DNA of 24,609 nt, from positions 1 through 24,609 of the forward strand of contig CAZMFZ010000049.1 in assembly GCA_964565665.1 (NCBI GenBank). Reading direction: 5' to 3'. The position numbers were made by a program, and so were the translations under genes. The notes below the pieces were generated by a model, which was not told the origin of the DNA, did no database searches, and worked only from the letters and a program-made list of their open reading frames with translations. Each line of letters opens with the position of its first letter. Positions within the stretch are counted from its first letter, which is position 1. Source of the stretch: CAZMFZ01 sp964565665. Its GTDB lineage: Bacteria; Bacteroidota; Bacteroidia; Cytophagales; UBA9547. This document shows positions 15,153 to 22,456 of this stretch, piece by piece.

Positions 15153-15566
15153 ATGCTTAATAATTTCAAATATCTACTCTCTGGCATATTCTTCGGCATT
15201 TTGCTGACAAAGGCAGAAGTTATTTCATGGTTTAGAATGCAGGAAATGTTCCGATTCCAATCTTTTCACATGTATGGCATTATTGGTTCTGCCATTGTTG
15301 TAGGAATGGTTTCATTATATATTATGAGAAAATTTAAAATCAAAAGCCTTAATGGCGAAGAAATTCACCTGGAAGGAAAAAAATTCAATAAGGGTTTTGT
15401 AATCGGAGGGTTTCTATTTGGCATCGGTTGGGCATTCACAGGAGCTTGTCCAGGCCCGATATATGCCCAAATTGGAGCAGGATTTTTTGTGTCATTTGTA
15501 TTGCTTCTATCAGCTCTTGCAGGCACTTGGACTTATGGCTATTTTAAAGAGAAATTGCCACACTGA
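15153..15566 (+). CDS. YeeE/YedE-family (DUF395) sulfur transport membrane protein, second subunit
   Basis: The membrane protein of 137 residues from ATG 15153 has hydrophobic segments at about 8-25, 40-58, 81-99 and 108-130. The second-half signature of the YeeE family, GIGWAFTGACPGPIYAQIGA (90-109, C99), is present. An open frame reaches back to 14976, but that stretch overlaps the first subunit out of frame. MLNNFKYLLSGIFFGILLTK is the usual beginning of the second half. It lies 10 bp after the first subunit gene and is almost certainly co-transcribed and co-assembled with it. A palindrome (CAAAAT-AAT-ATTTTG) immediately follows the stop; no clear T run comes after it. Confidence 0.88.
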   Translation: MLNNFKYLLSGIFFGILLTKAEVISWFRMQEMFRFQSFHMYGIIGSAIVVGMVSLYIMRKFKIKSLNGEEIHLEGKKFNKGFVIGGFLFGIGWAFTGACPGPIYAQIGAGFFVSFVLLLSALAGTWTYGYFKEKLPH

Positions 15567-15682
15567 CAAAATAATATTTTGATATGTGAATTATAATGAA
15601 TATTTTCGGAACTATATTTTACATAAACTGTTTATATCAATATAATATATTAATAATTTAACTTTCTAAATAAATACACATT

Positions 15683-16318
15683 ATGGGACTAAGACTTGGA
15701 GACATCGCTCCTGATTTCACAGCAGAAACTACCGAAGGCACAATTAAACTTCACGAATGGCTTGGCACTAGCTGGGGTGTGTTGTTTTCGCATCCAGCCG
15801 ATTATACACCCGTTTGTACTACCGAACTAGGTGCAGTAGCGAAATTGAGAGATGAATTTGTAAAACGCAATGTAAAAGTAATCGCCCTTTCTGTAGATGG
15901 AGTAGAATCGCACCGAGGTTGGATTGGCGATATTAACGAAACGCAAGGCACTGAAGTAAACTTCCCTATCATTGCTGATTCCGATTTCAAAGTAGCTACT
16001 TTGTACGATATGGTTCATCCAAATGCATCCGACAAATTTACTGTTCGTTCGGTATTTGTGATTGGGGCAGATAAAAAAGTGAAATTGATTTTCACTTATC
16101 CTGCGTCTACAGGTAGAAATTTTGATGAATTGCTAAGAGTAATTGATTCTTTACAATTGACAGCAAATTATAGCGTTGCTACGCCTGCAAATTGGAAAGA
16201 TGGAGAAGATGTGGTAATTTCTGCGGCTATAAAAACTGAAGATGCAGCCGCCAAATTCCCTAAGGGATTCAAAATTGTAAAGCCATATCTGAGAATGACA
16301 CCTCAACCCAATAAATAG
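15683..16318 (+). CDS. 1-Cys peroxiredoxin (Prx6 family)
   Basis: The thiol peroxidase of 211 residues reduces hydrogen peroxide and organic hydroperoxides. The active site HPADYTPVCTTELG has peroxidatic C45, with T42 and P43 in the usual places. It is the only cysteine in the protein, so it must be recycled by an external thiol, as in Prx6/1-Cys enzymes. The long C-terminal domain (about 165-211, ANYSVATPANWKDGEDVVIS and KGFKIVKPYLRMTPQPNK) is typical of Prx6. The gene lies 116 bp after the sulfur transporter pair and ends at a strong terminator. A link between sulfur uptake and peroxide defence is conceivable, but nothing in the sequence proves co-regulation. Confidence 0.96.
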   Translation: MGLRLGDIAPDFTAETTEGTIKLHEWLGTSWGVLFSHPADYTPVCTTELGAVAKLRDEFVKRNVKVIALSVDGVESHRGWIGDINETQGTEVNFPIIADSDFKVATLYDMVHPNASDKFTVRSVFVIGADKKVKLIFTYPASTGRNFDELLRVIDSLQLTANYSVATPANWKDGEDVVISAAIKTEDAAAKFPKGFKIVKPYLRMTPQPNK

Positions 16319-16349
16319 ATAGTTATCCTAGGAATTCTTAATTTAAATG

Positions 16350-16383
16350 AAAAGAGCCTGATTTCTCGTCAGGCTCTTTTTCT
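16350..16383 (+). terminator. Intrinsic terminator after the peroxiredoxin gene
   Basis: A perfect 12-bp stem (AAAAGAGCCTGA 16350-16361, TCAGGCTCTTTT 16369-16380, 7-nt loop) is followed by T residues, 32 bases after the stop codon. Confidence 0.92.
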
Positions 16384-16838
16384 GTAGAATAGTTTTTACT
16401 GAAATTCTACATACTTAAAATTTACCAATTTTAGTTCTACTAGAAATAAAATTAGCAAAACAGTATTTTACCACCGGAGTGGCTCAATTAGCATTTCGCT
16501 AACTGAAAATAGTTTACAAAGCTCAATTAAATTAAACTTTGGTGTGGGTTGTTTCATAGGGATATGATAGCTTTTATATCCCGATTATTAATTTCAGAAT
16601 GCTAAATTATATACAATTTTCATCTGAGCAATGGCAATCTATAAATATTTTTATACATAATATTGAAATATTTATAATCGTGTTCATTCTCAGGCACTTG
16701 CATACTTTCCCTTTGATAATGAATTAAAATACCCAATCCCCTATCTTTATTATCCATCAGCTGATAGTCTCCACATTAAGGTATTCTACAATATATTTGT
16801 ACATTCGATATAGAATATAATTATATCTATCTACATAA
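16384..16838. other. 455-bp intergenic stretch with two tiny minus-strand reading frames and a hairpin
   Basis: No recognisable gene was found. On the minus strand there are two short frames: 16620-16757 (45 codons, starting MDNKDRGLGILIHYQRES) and 16468-16557 (29 codons, starting MKQPTPKFNLIELCKLFS). I match neither to a family. GGGATAT (16559-16565) and ATATCCC (16576-16582) form a 7-bp hairpin with a 10-nt loop just upstream of the second frame. The region could hold a decayed gene or simply AT-rich spacer with chance frames. The right end contains the manC promoter motif. Confidence 0.4.
16792..16799 (+). promoter_or_regulatory. -7 element for manC
   Basis: TATATTTG matches TAnnTTTG and lies 39 bases upstream of the manC ATG at 16839. 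No matching -33 element was seen. Confidence 0.45.
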
Positions 16839-17915
16839 ATGAACACGATTTCAAACGATTTTTTAGTGATTATGGCTGGTGGGGTTGGCAGTCGTTTTTG
16901 GCCTTATAGTCGCACAAAGTACCCTAAGCAATTTCACGACATTTTAGGCACGGGCAAAACTATGCTCCAACAAACTGCTGCCCGATTTGAAGGTATTATG
17001 CCAAACGAAAATATTTACATTGTTACCAACAAGCTTTATGCCAATTTGGTGAAGCAGAACCTGCCATTTTTATCCGATGATCAAATTTTACTCGAACCTA
17101 TAGCCAAAAATACCGCTCCATGCATTGCTTATGCGGCCTATAAAATTGCACTGAAAAATCCCAAGGCTAATATTGTTGTATCACCTGCCGATCATTTCAT
17201 TCAAAAAGAAGATGAATTCAAGAAAACAATAGTAGAATCGCTCACCTATACATCTGCAAACAATGCTATTCTCACCATCGGCATTGTTCCCACACGTCCC
17301 GATACTGGCTATGGCTATATTCAATACGACAAAAACAACTTATCTGAAATAAAAAAAGTAAAACGCTTTGCTGAAAAACCAAACAACGAAACGGCACTTC
17401 AATTTTTGGCTAGCGGAGATTTTGTGTGGAACGGAGGCTTATTTATATTCAACGCCTCTACAATCAAAAAATCATTTGAAAAATATTTACCTAAAATGGC
17501 ACAGCTTTTTCATTCAGAAGTATATAATACTGACAAAGAAACTGCTTTTATTGATGCCATTTACCCCAATTGCGAAAGTATATCTATTGACTATGGCATA
17601 ATGGAAAAAGCCGATAACGTGCAAGTAATGTTAGGCTACTTTGGCTGGAGCGATGTAGGCACATGGAAATCGGTACACGATTTGGCTGAAAAAAATGCTG
17701 AAAACAATGTGATTGACGGAAATATTTTCACATACGATACCCACGACAGCATTATTAAAACTCCTAAAGATAAACTGGTGGTGGTGAATGGGTTAGATGG
17801 TTTTATAGTAACCGAATTTGATGGCGTATTGATGATATGCAAAAAAGATGACGAGCAAAAAGTAAAAGAGTTTGTATCTGATGCGAAAAAGAAATTCGGT
17901 GATACATTCATTTAA
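16839..17915 (+). CDS. manC: Mannose-1-phosphate guanylyltransferase
   Basis: The enzyme joins mannose-1-phosphate and GTP to make GDP-mannose, a precursor for mannose, fucose and rhamnose residues in surface polysaccharides. The 358 residues form the nucleotidyltransferase domain with a short left-handed beta-helix tail. They lack the C-terminal phosphomannose isomerase domain of the bifunctional enzymes. Motifs are the pyrophosphorylase signature MAGGVGSRFWPYSRTKYPKQ (12-31), LLEPIAKNTAPCIAYAA, VVSPADHFI, RPDTGYGYIQY, VKRFAEKPN and FVWNGGLFIF. The C-terminal part includes SIDYGIMEKADNVQVMLGYF and GWSDVGTWKSVHDL. It is followed after about 80 bp by a conserved unknown gene on the same strand. 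It may serve the glycan pathway started by the sugar transferase at 2872, though the two are not linked in an operon. Confidence 0.96.
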   Translation: MNTISNDFLVIMAGGVGSRFWPYSRTKYPKQFHDILGTGKTMLQQTAARFEGIMPNENIYIVTNKLYANLVKQNLPFLSDDQILLEPIAKNTAPCIAYAAYKIALKNPKANIVVSPADHFIQKEDEFKKTIVESLTYTSANNAILTIGIVPTRPDTGYGYIQYDKNNLSEIKKVKRFAEKPNNETALQFLASGDFVWNGGLFIFNASTIKKSFEKYLPKMAQLFHSEVYNTDKETAFIDAIYPNCESISIDYGIMEKADNVQVMLGYFGWSDVGTWKSVHDLAEKNAENNVIDGNIFTYDTHDSIIKTPKDKLVVVNGLDGFIVTEFDGVLMICKKDDEQKVKEFVSDAKKKFGDTFI

Positions 17916-17996
17916 GTTAGAAATCAAAGTGAAAATTCATCATTCTTCAAAACAAATTGATTGTATGAGCGGGTTATAAAATTAAATACATTATTT

Positions 17997-18515
17997 ATGG
18001 CTACGACTAATATTATTTTAATAGATGCTTTGCGAGAAACTGCAAAAAGATTGAAAAATGGTGCATTTTATGCGTGGGGTCACCATGGTGCATGCAATTG
18101 CGGCAATTTGGTGCAGGTAGTTACAGACCGTTCGAAAGAGCAAGTTCAAAAATTAGCATTTACAAGCACTGGAGAATGGAGCGAATTGGCGAACGGATTT
18201 GGCGAGTGGAGCTACGAAAATCAAAATGAGTATTGCGAAGTATCAGGCACACCATTATATGTACTTTTCTCCCAACTAAACGAAATGGGGCTTAGCAGTA
18301 CCGATATTCATAATTTAGAAAATTTGGAAGATAGAGAAGTACTAAGAAATTTGCCGGGCGGAATGCGATATTTGATTAGAAACGAGCGTGCAGATGTAAT
18401 TTTATACTTTGAAGCTTTTGCTCAATTGCTTGAAAATAAACTACTTGATTCAATCAATATCAATCACCAAGATTTATTTGTCTCTATACAAAACAGAATA
18501 CCAGAAGAGGTATAG
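17997..18515 (+). CDS. Conserved Bacteroidota protein of unknown function with a GACNCG motif
   Basis: The 172-residue soluble protein starts MATTNIILIDALRETAKRLK at ATG 17997. An in-frame TTG at 17961 would add 12 residues but is less likely. The most conserved-looking part is YAWGHHGACNCGNLVQVVTD (25-44): two histidines (H29 and H30) and two cysteines (C33 and C35) close together, suitable for metal binding. A third cysteine is C80. The C-terminal half (about 85-155) is helical and acidic. I recall close relatives across Bacteroidota with a GHxGxCNCGxLAQ pattern, but no assigned function. There is no signal peptide, membrane segment or known catalytic motif. It lies downstream of manC with an 81-bp gap and converges on the acpH-like gene, with no visible terminator between them. 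Confidence 0.85.
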   Translation: MATTNIILIDALRETAKRLKNGAFYAWGHHGACNCGNLVQVVTDRSKEQVQKLAFTSTGEWSELANGFGEWSYENQNEYCEVSGTPLYVLFSQLNEMGLSSTDIHNLENLEDREVLRNLPGGMRYLIRNERADVILYFEAFAQLLENKLLDSININHQDLFVSIQNRIPEEV

Positions 18516-18540
18516 CTTTTACACTTGAAATATAATAAGG

Positions 18541-19128
18541 CTACAAAACTTCAATTTCACGCTTTACAAACGCCTGCAATTCGGGGAAAAATAAATTGAA
18601 ATGTTGCTGCAATACATCAAAATGAAGTTTTAGATCTTCTGTAGCATTTTCCATTCCCGACACAAAAGAAGCTCTTCGGCTCATACCAGCAAGCACAGTT
18701 GTAATAGTTTTGAGTTGGTGATAGTCGTTTATTCTATCGTATCTTTTCATATACCTGAAAAACATTTTCATTTTTTCAGGTACAAAATCCCAGTTGGCTT
18801 CAATTGTGATTTGGCAGCGTTCCGAAAAATCATTCAAGGGTTCTGATGAATATGTATTCCATTTTTGAGTGAGAAAATGGTCGTAAAAAATATCTATCAA
18901 TATCCCTGAAAAATGATTGTATCTTGGAACCAATAGGTGCTTGCTTGCTCGGGCAATAGGGTGCGTATCTGTAAAACTATCGATTTTGCGGTGCAGAATG
19001 ATTCCCCTTTTTATTTCTACAGGAAAATTTTCCATTTGAGATTGTCCCTTTATTGCATCGGCAATAAAATTGCCCACCAAGATACCTTCGTTTTTGCCTG
19101 AAAGATAAAGGTGGGCTATAAAATTCAA
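18541..19128 (-). CDS. acpH: AcpH-like acyl carrier protein phosphodiesterase (DUF479)
   Basis: The 195-residue protein aligns by eye with E. coli AcpH along its length. It starts MNFIAHLYLSG (E. coli MNFLAHLHLA) and has GNFIADAIKG, IKRGIILHRKIDSFTDTHPI, ILIDIFYDHFLTQKW, YDRINDYHQLKTI, GMSRR and a C-terminal DLKLHFDVLQQHFNLFFPEL. AcpH removes the 4'-phosphopantetheine group from holo-ACP; it belongs to the HD-like fold, and the conserved histidines and aspartates (H6, D24, H46, D50, D79 and H84 region) are present. The gene begins 15 bp after the SiaC-like gene's stop, so it is probably the last gene of the siaB-siaC operon. Whether it plays a part in that signalling circuit is unknown. Confidence 0.85.
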   Translation of the reverse strand: MNFIAHLYLSGKNEGILVGNFIADAIKGQSQMENFPVEIKRGIILHRKIDSFTDTHPIARASKHLLVPRYNHFSGILIDIFYDHFLTQKWNTYSSEPLNDFSERCQITIEANWDFVPEKMKMFFRYMKRYDRINDYHQLKTITTVLAGMSRRASFVSGMENATEDLKLHFDVLQQHFNLFFPELQAFVKREIEVL

Positions 19129-19143
19129 ATCATTTATAGTTAA

Positions 19144-19521
19144 CTATTCGATTTCTATCAGATTGAATGAAGTTTCGAGTATATCGCTAAAGTTTACACC
19201 AGCATCATACATTTCTTCATCATCTTTCTCGTAATACCAATTCACAATCAAATTGGTGCCTACCGATTTTAATTGTACAAAACGTTCAAGCATATCGAGT
19301 ATACATTTGGCAGAACTGGTATTGAAATACTTATAATTGATTTCAACTACTGTTTCAGGCTGTGAATGCTGTTTGTACTCCTCTATCCAAGCCAATATAG
19401 GCTTGTAAAATTCAAGTGAATTTTCAGCACTCGACACACCACTTACTTCCATTTTGCCTGAAATGGGGTCGAATATAAGTTTTGGTGTTTTGTTTTTAGG
19501 CTCTAAGATTAATTTTTCCAT
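19144..19521 (-). CDS. SiaC-like (DUF1987) phospho-regulated partner protein
   Basis: The 125-residue protein has a STAS-like fold characteristic of DUF1987/SiaC. It starts LILEPKNKTPKLIFDPISGK and has MEVSGVSSAENSLEFYKPIL, INYKYFNTSSAKCILDMLER and VNWYYEKDDEEMYDAGVNFS. In Pseudomonas aeruginosa SiaC is phosphorylated on a threonine (T68, as I recall) in an LNTSS motif by SiaB. The matching threonine here is also T68, in YFNTSSAK. Unphosphorylated SiaC there binds and activates the diguanylate cyclase SiaD. The gene starts 9 bp after the SiaB-like gene and lies within the same operon; no SiaD-type GGDEF protein is visible in the window, so the target in this organism is unknown. Confidence 0.92.
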   Translation of the reverse strand: MEKLILEPKNKTPKLIFDPISGKMEVSGVSSAENSLEFYKPILAWIEEYKQHSQPETVVEINYKYFNTSSAKCILDMLERFVQLKSVGTNLIVNWYYEKDDEEMYDAGVNFSDILETSFNLIEIE

Positions 19522-19530
19522 AATATATAT

Positions 19531-20094
19531 CTACCCGTTCTTACTTATAGTTATCTGAAAACTAAAGAATGAAAATTTATTATCTACTTTTTCAAAGTCA
19601 TACTCAAGTTTTTTACCCGATTTTCTGGCTATATCAATTAAGCCTAAGCCCGCACCGCCTTTTTCTGAAAATACTTTGTTAGATAATATCTTGTTGTATT
19701 TCTCCTTCAGTTCATCTTTAGTAAGCGTATTAATACCTTCTAATGCCTTTTTCAATTCGTCAATTTTGCCATTGCTTACAAAATTACCTGTTTTTATGAA
19801 ATAGCCTTCGTTATCTGAATCTACCATTATCACAGCCGAATGCAAATCGTAATTCAACTCTGTTGAATCTTTTAATTCTGAGGTGCTTTCTACATGATTG
19901 CAAAGATTCTGAAGGCATTCGGTAAGCACGCCATACACACGTTTCCTTACGCCTATATTATTCTCCAAATGCTCTAATCGGCTTGAAACTATCATTATAA
20001 TAGAGTCAATTAGCTCGAATGTGACATATCCTTTAAAAAAAAGAGCTATGCTGTTCATTCTCATTTGTTTATGTATTTCTAAGAAATTTAGCAT
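19531..20094 (-). CDS. SiaB-family (DUF6272) GHKL serine/threonine kinase, operon copy
   Basis: This soluble kinase of 187 residues is likely to phosphorylate the SiaC-like protein encoded 9 bp downstream. The N-box is LTECLQNLCNHVES (57-70, with E59, N63 and H67) and the ATP-lid is EKGGAGLGLIDIARKSGKKL (144-163). The N-terminus, EIHKQMRMNSIALFFKGYVT, matches the family beginning, which supports the first ATG over the internal ones at 20064 and 20058. It is about the same length as the orphan paralogue at 9356-9943 and shares GAGLGLIDIARKSG exactly. A -7-like motif (TAAATTTG on the minus strand) ends 7 bases before the ATG, so the message may be leaderless. The PP2C phosphatase gene lies 139 bp upstream on the same strand. 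Confidence 0.92.
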   Translation of the reverse strand: MLNFLEIHKQMRMNSIALFFKGYVTFELIDSIIMIVSSRLEHLENNIGVRKRVYGVLTECLQNLCNHVESTSELKDSTELNYDLHSAVIMVDSDNEGYFIKTGNFVSNGKIDELKKALEGINTLTKDELKEKYNKILSNKVFSEKGGAGLGLIDIARKSGKKLEYDFEKVDNKFSFFSFQITISKNG

Positions 20095-20100
20095 TTACGA

Positions 20101-20108
20101 CAAATTTA
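20101..20108 (-). promoter_or_regulatory. -7 element for the siaB-siaC-acpH operon
   Basis: On the minus strand this reads TAAATTTG, matching TAnnTTTG, ending 7 bases before the ATG at 20094. Transcription would start almost at the start codon, giving a leaderless or nearly leaderless message. Confidence 0.4.
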
Positions 20109-20201
20109 AAATTTTTAAACATTTATCCCGATTATTCTAAAATATAATTTGTTAAATAGCTTAACAATTGTTTCTGACCGTTCTTGTTGCTGTTAAATTA
20201 A

Positions 20202-20224
20202 TTTAATTGTCATTTTCAATTAAA
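20202..20224 (-). terminator. Weak hairpin after the PP2C phosphatase gene
   Basis: TTTAATTG (20202-20209) and CAATTAAA (20217-20224) form an 8-bp, all-but-GC-free stem with a 7-nt loop, directly after the stop of the minus-strand phosphatase gene. No good T run follows, so it may be only a partial terminator. Confidence 0.3.
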
Positions 20225-20233
20225 ATTAAGTCT

Positions 20234-22387
20234 TCAATCTATTTTTATTCCTATTACTAAAATATCGTCAGTTTGGTCGTATTCACCTTTCCAATCTTCA
20301 AAACTTTTACTCACTATCATTTCCTGCTCTTCCAAAGGCAATTGCCAAATATCCATAAACATGCTTCTAAACCTAGGGTAAAGAAACTTTTTTTGCCCAT
20401 TATCTCCACCCAACTGATCGGCATAGCCATCGGTATATTGTATAAGTAAGTCATTAGGCATTAGATTGAAATCATGGTTGGTAAACTTTGCGATTTCACC
20501 ATTTTTAGGTATGCCTATCGAAAAAGAATCGGCTATTAACTTTATAAGCTCATTATTTCTAATTATATATAGATAATTTACCGCTCCTGCATAGCTTAGT
20601 TTCCTATTTTTGAAATCTAAAATACAAAAATTCAAATCCATTCCATCGCGAGAATGACCATCTTTGCTATTTTGCCTTAGTGATTCTATCACATTCAGGT
20701 TGAGTAAATCTAGAATTTGAGCTGCATTCAAATCTTTATTTTCAGGGCTTCTAACAATCTGGTTAAGAATATTGTACCCAATAAGCGACATAAAAGCTCC
20801 AGCTACACCATGCCCTGTGCAATCTACAGCTGCAACATAAACTTTATCGTACTTGTATTCAAACCAATAAAAATCGCCACTTACCACATCTTTTGGCTTG
20901 TACACAATATAGCTATTTGGCAAATATTTTTTTACCAAGTCTTCAGGGGGCAATATAGAAAGCTGTATTAGTTTGGCAACTTCAATATTCTGGTTTATTT
21001 CCTGGTATAGAATTTCTAGCTCTTCATTTTTACTTTCTAATTGCTGTTTTTGTGCAGAAATCTCTACTGTACGCTCTTGCACTTTTTGTTCCAACTCTTT
21101 ATTTACTTTTTCTTTTAGTTCGTCATTAGTCTTCAATTGAATGATTACTTCCGATTGAGCCTCAGATTTTTCCTTGATAATAAGCCTCACTCGTTCTGCC
21201 AAAGCATAAGACAACATTATCATCTCCAACACAATGCCAAAATTGAAACTATAAACTGTAAAAATATTATTTGGCAAAGAAAAACCCAGAATGCTATGAA
21301 CTGTGAGATTTGAAATTATGAAACCGATGAATAAAAATGTAAAGCCCAATACAAAATATTTAGTGGCGGTATTGCCCGAGTTGTACGACACAATTCCAGA
21401 AATGTAACATATTAACAAGGCAGTCAAATCGATGAGTGCAAACTCAGAAAGGCCGGGAAAAACAGTGAGGGAGAGAATAAATATTAGCAAGCGCATTATC
21501 AACACTAACTCCAATAAGTTGAAATGCACCTTGGTAACTGACTTTATCGACACAAATCCTTGTGTGTACATTATGGCCCAAATCACCATTAGAAAGGTGG
21601 AAAGTGGGAAAGCTTTGATGTTGAAATTAGGAGCATTCGACCAAAGATATTGAAATCCTGTGCCATCCATTACCATACAAAGGAAGCCGCTACTCAATAC
21701 ATAGAGTACATAAAATAAGTAGGTTCTATCCTTTACTGATATAAAAAGCAAAAAATTATATATGGCCATAGCCAAAATAATTCCATAAAAAATGCCTAAA
21801 AAATAATATTCATTGAGTGAATAATAAACAAAGCGATTGTAGGAACGAATAACCCCGTACATAAATACCAAGTGATAGGAACGAATGCGGGTATAAAATA
21901 CCAATTCCTTATTCTTAATATCAGGGATATGAAATTCAAAGTTTTTATGCTTATAAAATTTGGTTTTGAAGTTGAGTTTATTGCCTGCTTTATACTCTAT
22001 GAAGCCCTTTTTACCATTGGGAGCATAAAACACTAAATCTTCAATAGAGGAATCGAAGTATTCGAAAAGCCAATTCTTATCTGATTTACTATTATTTTTA
22101 ATTTTAAATTTTAGCCAATAAGTTGCTTTCGTATTGTAGTTTCGTGGCAACTGTATGGTGTTTTTTTTAAATCTAGATTGAAATCCATCGGACGATATAA
22201 AACCAATGTCAAGGGCATTAGTTGGGTCGGTATAGATTGAAATATTATCGTAAGCTACCGAATATTGATCAATAGAATCGTTTAATACTACGGCAGATTG
22301 AGCTGAAACTTGAAATGTATTCGCTAAAAAAAATGACATTAAAAAAACAACTTTAAACAAATAATACCTCATTAGATTAAACTGCAA
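20234..22387 (-). CDS. 7TMR-DISM receptor with C-terminal PP2C/SpoIIE phosphatase (SiaA-like role)
   Basis: The 717-residue membrane receptor has a signal peptide (about 6-29), an extracellular 7TMR-DISMED2 domain (about 40-180, with KATYWLKFKIKNNSKSDKNW) and seven transmembrane helices (about 190-400). A coiled coil (about 405-478, LEQKVQERTVEISAQKQQLE) precedes a SpoIIE/RsbU-type PP2C domain (about 480-717). Metal-binding aspartates are D505 (VVSGDFYW), D522 (AAVDCTGHGVAGAF), D653 (YTDGYAD) and D707/D708 (QTDDIL). The likely job is dephosphorylation of the SiaC-like protein in response to an external ligand, as SiaA does in Pseudomonas, but SiaA uses a different sensor region. It lies between the paralogous histidine kinase and siaB-like genes, all on the minus strand. 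A second in-frame ATG (22372) is possible. Confidence 0.93.
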   Translation of the reverse strand: MQFNLMRYYLFKVVFLMSFFLANTFQVSAQSAVVLNDSIDQYSVAYDNISIYTDPTNALDIGFISSDGFQSRFKKNTIQLPRNYNTKATYWLKFKIKNNSKSDKNWLFEYFDSSIEDLVFYAPNGKKGFIEYKAGNKLNFKTKFYKHKNFEFHIPDIKNKELVFYTRIRSYHLVFMYGVIRSYNRFVYYSLNEYYFLGIFYGIILAMAIYNFLLFISVKDRTYLFYVLYVLSSGFLCMVMDGTGFQYLWSNAPNFNIKAFPLSTFLMVIWAIMYTQGFVSIKSVTKVHFNLLELVLIMRLLIFILSLTVFPGLSEFALIDLTALLICYISGIVSYNSGNTATKYFVLGFTFLFIGFIISNLTVHSILGFSLPNNIFTVYSFNFGIVLEMIMLSYALAERVRLIIKEKSEAQSEVIIQLKTNDELKEKVNKELEQKVQERTVEISAQKQQLESKNEELEILYQEINQNIEVAKLIQLSILPPEDLVKKYLPNSYIVYKPKDVVSGDFYWFEYKYDKVYVAAVDCTGHGVAGAFMSLIGYNILNQIVRSPENKDLNAAQILDLLNLNVIESLRQNSKDGHSRDGMDLNFCILDFKNRKLSYAGAVNYLYIIRNNELIKLIADSFSIGIPKNGEIAKFTNHDFNLMPNDLLIQYTDGYADQLGGDNGQKKFLYPRFRSMFMDIWQLPLEEQEMIVSKSFEDWKGEYDQTDDILVIGIKID

Positions 22388-22456
22388 TTCAACACTAAGA
22401 ATTTAGAATTAAATATTTTGAACACAAAAGAATGTAATTAGCTGTAAATCAAGTCG

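Noticed and set aside
15567..15590. CAAAAT-AAT-ATTTTG palindrome as a terminator after the YeeE pair
   Set aside because: AT-only-type stem with no T run after it; not enough to call a terminator.
17961..17996. TTG start adding 12 residues to the GACNCG protein
   Set aside because: TTG starts are rare here and MATTNIILIDALRETAKRLK is the family-like beginning.
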